Assembly: GCA_963971285.1 (NCBI GenBank)
Contig: OZ020249.1
Coordinates: forward strand, 2,108,001-2,172,000
Source: Astropecten irregularis
Lineage: Eukaryota > Echinodermata > Asteroidea > Paxillosida > Astropectinidae
Direction: 5' to 3'
Length of the DNA stretch: 64,000 nt
The notes below the pieces were generated by a model, which did no database searches, was not told the DNA's origin, and saw nothing but the letters and a program-made list of their open reading frames with translations. This document shows, one piece after another, positions 39,268 to 52,280 of this stretch. A program made the position numbers and the translations under genes. Numbering within the stretch: the first letter of the stretch is position 1; each line of letters begins with the position of its first letter.

Positions 39268-41916
39268 CAAGCCTCGAAATTAACGCTTACCCACTTACCG
39301 GCGGTAAGTGGATTTTCACGGGCGGTAACTTAATTTCAAAAATGGGTAAGTTGCCGGGTAAGTGAGAAATAAAGCCATGGTGGACTGGAAGTTAAGTGTG
39401 ATTATTGGCGAAGGAACACTGGAACAGATAAATAAATCATTCACAAACAAAGTTGTATGTTTCTCCCCGCCGCCGGCCCGCTACACTCGACTCAGTTAGT
39501 TCCACATCGTATAAAAGTGCTATGCATTGCACGATCAGCTACCACCTCGACGCAGTGGCTACAGTCACTCATAGACATAATGTACACTCATTGCATGCAA
39601 CGTCGAGCGCATGGAACAAGGTTGGATTAAACACATACACATGTACGTAAAGAGCGAGTGTGCGGAACCAGATGCGTGGATACCAGCAATGTCCATGAAA
39701 ATAATGCACGTGTAGTAAGCTTTTTCAATATCCAGTTTTGGGCATATCGAAATATCGTCGTCATCTTTTTCTAATATGTAAGCATGCACGGCGACCGATC
39801 GAAACGAGATCTCCGAAAAAATATCCTTCCAAAGTACCGTAAAATGCATTTTCCTGACCAACTAAATCTTACTTGAATTTCGGCCGGTTATTTTGTCCAT
39901 TTGGCCAAGTAGAAACACACTTTTATGAACTTCATCTGAAAATATATCGTGCAAAAACCTTCTGAAAGCGACGATCACTTTGAAGAAGACGTTAACAATC
40001 AGCGCGCTGTCTAGAAATTTCCATAACTAGTACCCAAGCCCAACGTTATAGCCACGATAATTAACATGCACTAATAGCGAATGTATATCAGATCTTCAGA
40101 ACATTCACAAACTCCATGTAGTCTGGAATTATTGCGCCCAATCCGTGAGTCCAATACGCTGCTAGCTTCAATCATGTTGTCCGGAAGCGGCAAGCATACA
40201 TGGCACAATGCAATTGTGTGCAACGTAGCCTTGACCAAGGCTATGAAGCTGTTCCCGGCGAGCGATCAGGGGGCACCCGGCCGTACTGTCCCCTTACGTA
40301 CGTACCGCGTACCGAGCCTGCTAGCTGCAGGGATACGTACCGTGCATACGTACACGCATACGTACAGTATCCGCCCCCAGTTGAGGATGGATCATAGCCT
40401 TGACGCAACCGTCAGTCTTTTCTTATGTGTTTCTTTACATTTTCGGCCAATAATGGCCGAAGATTTTTTATGTGCATATATAAAACGGTATCCAATCAAA
40501 CTCCGTGATCTTTGACCGGATATGCATATTCATGAGCTTTCCACTGTGTGTAGGCCTACGTGTAATAATAATTGTACACATGGCGATAGGACATGGCGTG
40601 TCATCAGTACATGTATATTGTAGCGTATACAAAACAATGGCTGCGGACTCGTTCGTTATCCGAGAAGTAAATGTAAGTCTCAACTCTGGCGTTGATAAGT
40701 TACAAATTGAGGATTTTCCACCTGAGTAGCGGACTGCCCTTCAGTACTTTTTTGAAGGACACGATGATTTGGTAAATTTGCCGACCAGATTCCGGAAATC
40801 TCAGCGCCGTAAGATTGTGCTGTACTTATAAATATTCATTTTTTTCTCGACAGCCGTTATCCAATGAGAGAAGACTGTTTACCATAGCGGCTATAATTAT
40901 CATAATTATCAAATCGCGCTTGCGTCAAGGCTATGATCCTGGCTGAACCGGGGCCGGCGGTTACTGTACGCATGCGTGTGTGCGTGGCCGGTTGTGTGGG
41001 TGCATGCATGGTACATCCGTGCAGCTCAGCTAGCTCAGTACGTACCGGGTGCCCCGTACTGATCGCTCGCCGGGAACAGCTTCATAGCCTTGGTCAAGGC
41101 TATGTGCAACGCGGCATGCAAGTGCTCACAGCAAAGTGAAGTCAGCACGGTCAGCGCACATGTAGGCTTTAGTCATGAAGGCCGGAAGTGCAGCATACAG
41201 CTCCAGTAGTAGTACTAGTACCACACGCAGCGTCGTTCTGGACCGCATATGGATTACTGTTGGCTTCGTTTGGATGCAGATTTTGCACGGTAAGAAATCT
41301 GCTTTTAGCGTCGCAACCAGCTACAAATTTTGCAGTAATCTGTTTGTTTTGGTCGTCACAAAAAGTGTGTCAAGCTTTACAATGTACGTCTGCTCATGAG
41401 CTACTCTGATTTGTTGGTATAAAGTTGCGCCAGCATATATAAATATTGTGACACTGCCGATATTCCCAATGTTGACGATATTTCAATATTTTTTCCGGGG
41501 CCCGATTCGATTTTCAATACGAAAACAAATATCGCGATATCGATTAATATCGTCATATCGAACAAGCTTAATGTGTAGATCAATCCACTAGTTACACACG
41601 GCTTTCTTCTCTTGGCATTATGTCACGAACTTAACGGCGAAAATACTTTGCAGATCGCTAGGCAGTTCATGACGTGTGTTGCAGCGCAACTTTTTGAGAC
41701 CGCGACGGCCGGCCAGTTGACGGCCGATTGTCGATCGCGGGCGATACAGCCATACTTGTTGTGACTAATATAATTTAGAGAGGCCGTGTGCTTGTCTTAT
41801 AGTATAGATGCTCTATTGAAAAAATTGGTAAGTCATTTTTGGAAATGGGTAAGTGTAAAAATCAGAGGTGGGTAAGTGGTGGGTAAGTAGGAAAAAAATT
41901 TTTATTTCGAGGCTTG
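39268..41916. mobile_element. hAT-like non-autonomous element with 8-bp target duplication
   Basis: The left end CAAGCCTCGAAATTAACGCT (then TACCCACTTACC) is mirrored at the right end (GGTAAGT... then ATTTCGAGGCTTG). The flanking octamers are CATTTAAG (39,260-39,267) and CATTTAAA (41,917-41,924), equal at seven of eight positions. CA-starting ends and an 8-bp duplication fit hAT transposons. The inside has no transposase but contains a second inverted repeat (40,214-40,409 against 40,922-41,112). Confidence 0.75.
40214..41112. repeat. Inverted repeat nested in the hAT-like element
   Basis: The left arm contains GCCTTGACCAAGGCTATGAA and GCTGTTCCCGGCGAGCGATCAG. The right arm contains their reverse complements. 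The arms are about 190 bp, about 80 percent alike by eye, and rich in GTAC and CATGC. The spacer (about 510 bp) is AT-rich. Confidence 0.8.
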
Positions 41917-42456
41917 CATTTAAAGTATGTCGAGATTGTTCAGTAATCTATCAAACCTGTGTCTGGAGTCATTATTTTAATCAGCAATAGTCACGTTTCC
42001 ATTATCCTTATCCTCAATGTGAATTTCCATTTCGATTTGTTTTATCGTAAGAATGAGCACACAGTAGGATCGTCTAGCCAATCACCAAATTTGACACACG
42101 GTTGTTGAAAACTCAGGCAAAACATCGCTGAAAGTTGTGAGTTGGATCGAGGAATTCGTGGTTTTTATTTTATGAGAAAGCTCCGACCGGGACATCATCC
42201 ACCACTGGCGTCATGAAGTGCGGCGCCTTCTAACGTCATCCGGCAAATTTTCGCTAGTTTTCTAAAAAACCATATGGTGCTTTATCACGTCCTCCGGATG
42301 TATTTTTTTCGCAAGATTATCACGTCATCCGACGTGAACTGGTTAATACTAGAATGCAGTTTCTTCATGAACTAATCATAGCAGCCAAAGCAATCTTTAA
42401 AATCAGGCCAAAATAATTGTTCTTTTTGTCTTTTTGGGGTGTAGGGTTTCATGAGA

Positions 42457-42735
42457 TTCCCCCCACCTGTTGTTGGTTGAGTCTACTAGTTCATACCTAC
42501 CCCAGACGGCTACTACTATATGCAAATTCCCCTGCGCCAATTTGCTGCTTCGCTGAAAAGACTTGATCAACCGTGGTGCACCCTGACCTCCCACAATGCA
42601 TACCGACATAGCCGCCATGATCGTCCTTCTTTTCAAAGCCAGGAGGCTCGAGGCCAGAAGTGGGGAGGACGGGCGGGACGCAACCGTCTGGGGTAGGTAT
42701 GAACTAGTAGACTCAACCCACAACAGGTGGGGGGA
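42457..42735. mobile_element. Short fold-back MITE
   Basis: CCCCCCACCTGTTG...GGTTGAGTCTACTAGTTCAT and CCTACCCCAGACGG at the left are mirrored at the right (CCGTCTGGGGTAGG...ACCTGTTG reversed). Arms are about 60 bp around a core. Most of the core, from TACTATATGCAAATTCCCCT to CATGATCGTCCTTCTTTTC, also occurs reversed at 48,120-48,260. Confidence 0.75.
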
Positions 42736-45700
42736 GTCTACTGCATTCAACCTACCCCAGACAGTAACTACTATATGCAGAGTGGCACCGAGTTACGGTG
42801 ATGGGCTGGCTACGTGGAGAGCCAGGGAAGTTTGGTGGATATGAATCAGGTTAGCATAATGGGCACAATGCCCATCGTGAGTTCGCCATGGGCAGAGCTT
42901 CCGTGGAGGTCTTGCCCATCTGTCAGCAGGCCTGAAGGAATCCTGGTTTCCAGGTCGGTGAAGCCAGGATTTTCCTGCCGTACATGAGTTAAGTCGCTCC
43001 GCAGGACGTCCCTCAGGTAGCAAGAGGAGAAAATGGAGGGGCATTTCCATCATGCTGCCTCGTCCAAGTCTGATGACAGGACTCAGAAATAGGACCAGGA
43101 TGCGAGTACTGTTCTCACATCTTGGGTCTTGATGTATCAGTGGGTTTGCTGGCCCGGTTTAGATGGGCAGATTGGGCATGCAAACTTGACGGTCGAGGCG
43201 ATCCAGCGGATAAACGTGACTTTCGACGCTGTCCTCTTAGGCGTAACCACTGACAAGAGGAAGGTTAGTAGATGCACGGTAGTGTGCTAGGGGCCATTTG
43301 GTAGGACGTGGCCAATAGGAGGTGTGTGCATTGGCCACATGGGTTGAGAGGGGAGGGCTATCCTCAAATCATCGCGTGTAGTCCAAGCAGACCTGTAGCT
43401 GCGGGTAGAAGAAACTTGGAGCCTGGTGTGGAGCTGGTGCGTAGGCAGAGGTCCGCCATAGCCGTTAGTGGTGTATTAGTAGGAGAAGGAGAGGGAGCGC
43501 ATCTTCGTAGCACCACATCGGGGAAGGTATAAACAGTCACCGGGTAGCCAAGACAGAGGCGTCATTGTGAGGCCCCGCTGTGAGGGTCCTTGTATGATGT
43601 CCAGCGTGTTGGGTGTTGGTTTTTGGGGCCGTAGGCCCCAAGCGAAGTGTAGTGGAGGGTGTCGGGCCCGGGTAGTATTGACTGGTCATTGCGAAACTGG
43701 TCCGGGCCGAGCCCCTTAGTTTGCCTCTCGACGGTGGTGAGAAGTTACCTGCCCATACGCACGACTATTGGAGGCGTGTGTCCGGTGCTTGATGTAAGTC
43801 GCTGCCAGTACTGTCCTTAGAGGCGACACGGGGCGCCTAAGATGGCTTGTACATGATACATGCAATGTAGGAGGGCAGACAAGTGTCTCGGTCGCAGCGG
43901 CCACCTGTGGGGTCGTTATTGGCGGTCGAGAAGTGGAAGGTGGAGTGAGGTGTTGTCCTTGCCAGCGTCCCCTGGATGATCCAGGGCGGGGACGCAGATC
44001 AGAGGGGCACAACCCATCCGCTTTGGGTGACAGGTCAGGAGTAGGTGTGTAGATGTTTTTGCTTGCTCTCGGTATAACCGAGAGTGCTGGCATATGTGTT
44101 GCAGGGCTACTAAGAATCTCACAGTGGTTGTGGTTCCGATGCTGGTACGGAGTGGCGGCCTACTCGTTGCGCCAGTCCGGAAGACACGGGTTCAAACCTC
44201 ACCAGGAACTATTCCAAGTTGATCCTTGTAGTGGGGTTGGAGTTCTTGGAGTCGGGACTTCACGCCTATGCTGGGTATGTGACTGACGTCCAGCGTTCGT
44301 CATGTGGGTGATGTCCAATGGTTGCTCCGAGTGGACCGTTTGAACACGTAGTTCGGTCCTTCGCCGAGAAGCCAGGCGTTGTGGGCGAGTTTACGTATAC
44401 CAGGAGAATGTGACCTGGTTTGATCAGGTCACTGCCATTCTCTATAAAGACCTGTGGGCCACGAGGCTCAGGATGCTAAGGGTATCCTGAGCGGGGTGTT
44501 TTTGACATCTTCCAGGGGTTTGTAGGAACCGGGAGTCAAAAACTCTGGACTGTGTCTTGTTGTGTGAGGCAGCAGGTGTAAGGTCATTGGCAGAGATGAC
44601 CTACTCATCCGATGATGTGGAATGACAGCCAGTTTGCGATCTGCAGAAAGGAACTGGGGACCGTTGGGCTGGCCCGAGTCGACTTCGGTCCTGCTCGCAG
44701 AGGTTGTTTGATGCGGGGTACGTGTCGACGGGGTCCATACCCATTGGGTATAGGGCCAGCGTGTTGAGGGCTGGCATGAGCCGGCCATCCTGGTGGTTAT
44801 GATTAGCTGGAAATGTTGACCTTCGTGGAAGGGACTGTGGCCACAGCTATTCATGGTAATTCTTCAATGTCCTGGGTAGAGCCGATGGAGAAGAAAATTG
44901 CCTTGTATTTTCTGCCGATGGGGGTTTTAAGGCCTCAAGGACGTCGAAAATCAGTCCCGCAGGTCCGAGAGGGGTGCTTCGGATTTCTGCAATGTTGTTG
45001 CCAATCGTCAACGGGAGCTATTCCGCAACGAGCGGTGAGCTTGTGGAGTTGACGGTGGAGGTAGGCTGGGTTGACGCATGCCGGGTTCTTGCCTGCCTTG
45101 GCATGTAGTGACTCGGCACTGTATAAGTGCCGACATGTAACTAGAATTTGACAGAAAGGAAGGAGGAAAATTCCAATCTATACCATACTTTGTACAGTGT
45201 TTATCACTTTTTCAAAGCATAAGAATGAGAGAAGGTGAGGAAGTCAGCTGATCCGAAGAGGTTGCAAGCGTGATAAGTAGTGATGGTTCATCTCAGACTA
45301 TGTAACACCGTCAGGTCATGGAGGTAGAACAAGATCAGGTTGACTAGTCACCTCCCAGTACCCAATATATTTTGGGCCTCTATGTGGTGAGCAGTACATG
45401 TACAAGTATTATCACATGTATAAAACATGTACATGTATTATCACATGTATGACCTTTGACCTCAGGACAACATGCGTGGCGAGTGAGCTAGCCGAATTTC
45501 GAGTCAATGCATGCTCGCATTTTAATCACCTTTATCACTCTATTCATTATCCAGTGTCCAAACAGGATACATGTAGTACACTTATGACTGCCAGGGTCGC
45601 CGAGGTCACCGATGTGGAGCCACGGAGCGGTCTTGGCCGTAGTCATTGTAGTAGTGTGCAAGCCGTAAATGTTGACGGTTGTACAATGCGCCCGGAAGTG

Positions 45701-48283
45701 CAGTGATGCGTGGTCGTTGAACAGTTACGTGCAGTGCGTGTGGACTCTCGCAGTTTCCCGTTCCGGTAGCGATAGTGAACGATGATTCAGTGTACGTGTC
45801 TCGGGTACATGTTACCGCTCCGTAGCGTCGAGCTAAGGTAGGCGCGTTATCGGCCCATGGGCACTGGACAGCTCGACTGGGAACAACTCGCCATGAAGCA
45901 GGTCGACTGCAAGCGGCCGAGCCCGAAAACATAGTGCGGACCGGCATGGCCATTGGGCGGTAAAAAACTGCAAATGGGAATCCTAGCAGCTTTCCGCTCC
46001 GCGAGGAAGAAAGTATTATCCATCAATGCATCCGTGGAAGCATAGAGTTTAGCCTTAAGTCGTCCGCGGGCCAACTCGGCCCAAGGTGCGTCGACTGCAG
46101 TTGGGGCCGAGCCGGCGGCATCGTTTCCGCTCCAGTAGAGCCGGACAGTAGGAAGGGATCCATGTACAGTACGAAGTGCGTGTACAGTGTATAGCAGATT
46201 CCAGTATGGATAGGACAGGACAAGTCGGCCGTGGAAGTGGAACGACTCGACTTGAGACAGTCTGACCGCGGGTACAGTCCGACTCTGAGGGTGACAGTCG
46301 GCTGGGCTCGGCTGCGTAAAGGGCTATCGCGGCTGAGTTGGTGCCTCTCCGCTTTCGTTGAGCGATGGTCTGAAAAGGCTCGTATAAAGTCCATCTCGAG
46401 CTAAGAATTACATGTATGCTGTAAATAGTGGCCCGATGACCAAGGATAATAATAGATTATTATAATAAAAGTGACACTGCGCCATGGAGCTTGGACTGGG
46501 CGGAGAGGGCCAGATAAGTGGGCGCGTCCAGGCGGCAATCGTCACTGGACGTCGGTGTAATACTGTAGTGGGTCCAACTGATTGTGACCGCCGATGCATC
46601 ACGGGACAAAGCCGACGGTGTTGACCTGGCTTGTATGGACGATGTGCCGTGCAGCTGTGTACGTAGATCTCTCCACATCTTTCCGCTTGGGGAGAGCCCA
46701 ACAATAGCAAGGATGTGCGTGTGACAATCCATGTATCAAATGAAGGGGGGGGCCTGGTAGCGCGGCTAACAAAGCCGTGCGTGATGCCCCGTGTCCTTCG
46801 ATCCCTTCACATCGGAGGTGGCTGACAATAATAGTAGGGGATGGATACGCATTCCCCGTACTAACGGGCTGTGATAGTAAGCCGGGCTGACAAGGCCTGT
46901 TGAGGGGTCTTTGTTGTGTGTGACCCCCTGAAGCTTTCAGCTCTAAGCAGCTGGGCCACGCAGTAAAGGAGCGTCCCGTTGACGTCCGCAATCGTGCTCG
47001 TCAGACTGAGGGGTGGTAGGCATATCGCTTCTCTCACCCCACAGCAATAGCAATGATCTTCGGCGAGGTGAGCCTTCACCGCTAATGGTAGCGGGTTGCA
47101 GTTCAGCCGTGTATGGAACTCTCCATGGCTTTCCGTCTGGGTAGAGCCAGACAATGGACGTGGGGTCACGGTGCTCATTGGCTGCTCGAGCCTCTACACA
47201 TCTCTCTGAGGTCCGCAATGGTGTTCGCTCGGGCGTAGCGGTGGTACGATTGTAGCACTGCTCATATACACTGATGTCTGAGGCTTTGTACATCGGACAA
47301 AGGCGTGGAGTTTGCAGAATAATAGCTAGGACCACTGGAGGCTGCACGCAGACAGGGCATCTCTCTGACGTCCGCAATCGAGCCCGGCAGACATGGGGAG
47401 CGAAAGCACGTCATCACGGCTCTTACCCGTAGACAGCTAGTATATCAGCTCGGGAGACCGGAAAACGTAAGCGGGGCGAGACTCTGTACAGCGGGTCGTA
47501 ACAATGTTTCCTAAACAAAAGGAGCATGTTACGTCCGGGCCAGCTCATTCCGTTGTGGCGGCATCCTTCGTCGCCTCCGGTAGCGAGTGTTCTCCCTCCG
47601 CTCTGGTAGCGACCGTGGTATCGAGCTACCCACGGCCGTAGGCCTCTTCGGGACGATTTATAATAGACACGTAGCCTTCAAGGCATGCCTAGTATCTAAC
47701 CGCCCGGAATTCCTTCGGACTGGCAGTGGTAGCAGCAGTAGCCCGGAATGCGGGGACGAACCCAAACTCGGCCATTCCGACTTGCTGTACTGCGGAGGGA
47801 ATGAGGTTAAACTCTCATCCATTCCCCCCGCATATAGGCCTTTCATCGGGTCGTAAGCACAAAGCCGGCTGTGCGTTACCCCGGCATCACGTAGAGGTGT
47901 AAAGACCGCGACGACATAGGACCGCGGTACCTGTAGGATGCACAAAGAAAAAGAGAGAGAAAAATACCAAAAACAAACGCACAAGAGAACACTGTTTATT
48001 GGTAATGGTTAATCAGATAAGTAAAAAGGAAAAATATCAAGTCTATACAGTTTGGAAGAGCAGCGGGAAACGGAAACTCGAAAATCGAAAGAGCCCACGA
48101 AGGGCACGTCCGTTTCATAGCGGCGCTGAGAAAAGAAGGACGATCATGGCGGCTATGTCGGTATGCATTGTGGGAGGTCAGGGTGTACCACGGTTGATCA
48201 AGTCTTTTCAGCGAAGCAGCAAATTGGCGCAGGGGAATTTGCATATAGTAGTAACCGTCTGGGGTAGGTTGAATGCAGTAGAC
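42736..48283. mobile_element. 5.5-kb inverted-repeat-bounded GC-rich region without long frames
   Basis: The left end GTCTACTGCATTCAACCTAC then CCCAGACAGTAACTACTATA is matched in reverse at the right end (48,240-48,283). The interior differs sharply in composition from the AT-rich intron: GC-rich, few homopolymers. No frame exceeds about 145 codons on either strand. Within 46.6-47.4 kb, short motifs recur (ACGTCCGCAATCG; CTCTCCA-GGCTTTCCG-like; GGTAGAGCCAGACAATG), suggesting degenerate internal repeats. TACATGTACA tracts lie near 45,400. The class is unknown, and I could not settle a target duplication. Confidence 0.55.
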
Positions 48284-49386
48284 ACATGAAATTGTACACA
48301 TGTCTGTTCTATTGTCATTCTTCCTTTCCTGTATTTTTCTTGCTTTGTATGGTGGAACATTAAACTGGTCCAAGAATTAACAGCAGGACTAGGTAGCACA
48401 AGCCTTTTCATTTATATTTACTCTTTCCTCAAATACTGCCCGTTGGTGTACAATTAATTATCATTGATTGATACCGTGGAACGTTTGCAGTTATTTAGAC
48501 AAATTCTATAATGCCTGCCAATTTGGATTTTTTGGATGTCCGCCTAAACTCAAAACATTGATGAACAGTTTGAATCAGTCAATCAATCTACAGGAAATAT
48601 TCACACTCAACATATTTATATTTAGACTGCCGCAGGTATTTAAAAATGGCAGTCAACTTGACAACATATGGAATATAAAGTTATAAATATAAAAATTAAA
48701 TAATAAGTGCCCAAGGGTAAATTAGCCTCAGCTACATAACATGTGAGACTGCAAACCTGGGCCCCATTTCATGGAATCTGTTACCGTTGGCAAACATTCT
48801 TCGCTTACATAAGCAGACTTATTTTTGGTTACGGTAAACATACTTCAATGGAGATTTTCTTTTTGGTAAAGGTAAGCATGATTTTTCTGCAGAATGCGAC
48901 AGCGTGTTAGCAGAAAATAATCACGATACCCTAGAAATGCTTTGCTAACCGAAAAGCTTGAATTCCGTGAAATAGATTTCACACAAAGTAGTGCCCGTAT
49001 TAAGCACAAAAATAGGCCATAACGGATTCCATGACATTGGACCCAGACCACGCAGTGCAAGTCACAAAAAGTTTCAAAAAACATGTTAATTGATTATTCC
49101 CAATAGTGAGTAATACATTATATACAGCTTTTACAAAATGCCCAAAAGATAAAGACGAAATTTGATAACGCATCGTATCTTAGTGCAAACCGCTCCAAAA
49201 TCAATCTTGTAAATGGCTGTACACTGGTTCCGCTTTTTGTATTAGTTTATTATACAATGTAGTGCTTTTGCCCTGGCGAGTGCCACAGTACCGTGACAAC
49301 ACTGCATGTGATATAGTAAAGGGGAACACAGACCACATGGACGTGCAATCATGCAGCGTATCTTGTTCCGTTCATGATGCACCATT
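48284..49386. other. MDN1 intron segment
   Basis: About 1.1 kb, AT-rich, between two mobile elements. I see no repeat match or exon in it. Confidence 0.5.
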
Positions 49387-50479
49387 CAGGGTATCTGCAG
49401 GTTTTAGCAAGTCAAATTTAAGACTTTTTAAGACCCTTTTTAATGCCACCTTTAGAGGAATTTAAGACCATATAAAATTCAACATAATGTATAAGGCAGC
49501 TCACAGTGGGCCACTGTATTTGCAATTCTTTCATGACATAGTAAAATAAATAGGGTAGACCACATAGGCCCTGCATTTTATGGACCTCTTGCTAGACATT
49601 CTAAATTTCACAGAAAAATCAAAAGAAAAATTTATAAAATGTAGATGACAAATGACAAAATAAAACAAGTGAATCTTAGCTTAGAGTGAAAACCAATCAA
49701 AAACAGATGAACATGAAACATCCTTTCCTTACATAGAGATATTAAACAACAAAGGTTTTCGTGCACCGCAGTACACAACGTAACATTAGTAGCGTGCCCG
49801 AGAGGAATGTTGACCGGCCACACGAAGCGTTAGCCCCACGGCCATCACGGTAAAATCGCGTTGTGGCAAGAATGAAGATTGGAGTCGACAGTTCATATCG
49901 CAAACTCAACTTTATGTAAGAATTTGTGCCTCATAATTTCCAAAAATGGCATCTTATTTTATGTGGATGTACCAGAATTCTTCAAAAATGTAGTTTGAAT
50001 AAAAGCAACCTTATTCAAAACATCATATTTTATGAAGAATTCATCGAAGTTTTGCGAAAGTTCGACGCCAAACGAGATTGAGTGCAAAATCGATGGATTG
50101 AGCATAATGCTGTAGAGAAGAAACTGATTTAAATGGGTCGAGTCGATGGGGAGATGCGTAACCAGATTTGTGGTGTACACGTGCGCAGATCATATGCAGC
50201 AAAAGTAGGTCTCTTGCCATGCACGTGTACGAGTATGCATTCAAGGCTGGGGTGACCCACTGCTCGATCCAGTTTAGGGAGCTCATCCAAAAGGTTGCAC
50301 TGCGGTGTCACCGCGATCACCGCGGTTTGGACGTGTCCTTAACAACCAGCCGACTTTCGACACATTTAGCATATTAAAGGAACTGACTAACAAAACTCCC
50401 TATTGTTATTTTAACTACCCACTGAACGCGGTGGCCGCGGCACAACTGCAGACGCTGCAAACTCATTTCTGTCTGCCGC

Positions 50480-50590
50480 GGTACGGTATTCAGGAGGTCG
50501 CCGGTTCGAATCCCGCTCCAGTCAATTTTTCTTTGTTCACTTTTCAATGACTTAAAATACTCAGTCAGTTTCCCTTGTGGTTATTTCACG
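50480..50590 (+). repeat. tRNA-derived SINE fragment
   Basis: GGTACGGTATTCAGGAGGTC and CGCCGGTTCGAATCCCGCTC (B box) are followed by the shared tail ending GTTTCCCTTGTGGTTATTT. The A-box half is replaced by unrelated DNA. Confidence 0.75.
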
Positions 50591-50759
50591 AATATATTAA
50601 TTAAAAAGCCGTATCCTCTTTGAGTGATCCCCCACGTACCGTTCCCAGGTTGCAGCATTGTTGCGTGTATCATTGAAACGATCCCTGGGGTGTGGCGGTG
50701 TGTGCGTGGTTTCATGGCTTCTGACTGCCAAACGAACAAAGACTTACGTTTTTTGTTTT

Positions 50760-52280
50760 TTTTCATGGACATGGCCGACCATTTTCTCTGCGACCTGCAT
50801 TATATTTTCTCTACCAAACTATTATTTCCCCGGGTGAAAATACGGTTGTTTTTCATGACTTGGCCGACCATTTTCTCTGGGACCCACATTATTTTTTCTC
50901 TACCAAACTATTATTTCCCCGTCTGAAAATATGTTGTTGTTTTTTTCATGTACTTGGCCGACCATATTTTCTGCGACCTGCATTATTTTTTCTCTACCAA
51001 ACTATTATTTCCCCGGGTGAAAATACGGTTTTTTTTCAGGGACTTGGCCAACCATTTTCTCTGGGACCTGCATTATTTTGTCTCTAACAAATTATTATTT
51101 CCCCGGCTGAAAATACAATTTTTAGGGACTTGGCCGACCATTTTCTCTGGGACCTGCATTATTTTGTCTCTACAAAACTATTATTTCCCCGGCTGAAAAA
51201 ACGCTTTCAGGGACTGGGCTGACCATTTTTCTCTTTGTGACCTGCATTTTTTTGTCTCTACAAAACTATTATTTCCCCGGCTGAAAATACGCTTTCAGGG
51301 ACTGGGCTGACCATTTTTCTCTTTGCGACCTGCATTATTTTGTCTCTACAAAACTATTATTTCCCCGGATGAAAATACATTTTTTTTTCAGGGACTTGGC
51401 GGACCATTTTTCTCTGCAATCTACATTATTTTGTCTCTACCAAACTATTATTTCCCTGGCTGAAAATACAATTTTTAGGGACAATTGGCCGACCATTTTC
51501 TCTGGGACCTGCATTATTTTGTCTCTCACAAACTATTATTTCAATTTTCTCTGGGACCTGTATTATTTTGTCTCATAACAAACTATTATTTCACCGGCTG
51601 AAAATACGTGTTTAGGGACTGGGCTGACCATTTTCTCTGCGACCTGTATAATTTATTATAACTATTATTTCCCACGGCTGAAAATACGTTTATTTTTTCA
51701 GGGACTTGGCCGGCCATTTTCTCTGGGACCTGCATTATTTTGTCTCTACCATTCTATTATTTCCCCGGCTGAAAATACGTTGTTGTTGTTTTTCATGAAC
51801 TTGGCCGACCATTTTCTCTGGGACCCTCATTATTTTTTCTCTACCAAACTATATTATTTCCCCGGCTGAAAATACGTTGTTTTGTTTTTTTCATGGACTT
51901 GGTCGACCATTTTCTCTGCAATCTACATTATTTTTCTCTACCAAACTATTATTTCCCTGGCTGAAAATACAATTTTTAAGGGACAATTGGCCGACCATTT
52001 CTCTGGGACCTGCATTATTTTTTCTCTAACAAAATAATTATTTCAATTTTCTCTGGGACCTGTATTATTTTGTCTCATAACAAATTATTATTTTCCCTGC
52101 TGAAAATACGTGTTTAGGGACTGGGCTGACCATTTTCTCCGCGACCTGTATTATTTTGTCTCTACCAAACTATTATTTCCCCCGGCTGAAAATACGTTGT
52201 TTTTCAGAGACTTGGCCGACCATTTTCTCTGGGACCTGCATTATTTTGTCTCTACCAAACTATTATTTCCCTAGCTGAAT
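50760..52280. repeat. Diverged tandem array related to the 98-bp satellite
   Basis: About 16 units of roughly 85-100 bp contain GACTTGGCCGACCATTTTCT, CTGGGACCTGCATTATTTTG, and ACTATTATTTCCCCGGCTGA. The order of blocks equals that of the 98-bp array at 23,970-24,835, but units are more variable in length and sequence. Rightward frames here reflect the repeat. Confidence 0.9.

Noticed and set aside
44130-44210. tRNA-like B box (GGGTTCAAACCTCACC) as a tRNA gene
   Set aside because: No convincing acceptor or anticodon stem pairs with it, and the surrounding sequence belongs to the GC-rich inverted-repeat block. At most it is a SINE fragment.
50624-51578. Several rightward frames with recurring hydrophobic Tyr/Phe-rich strings
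   Set aside because: They are translations of the diverged satellite array at 50,760-52,280.
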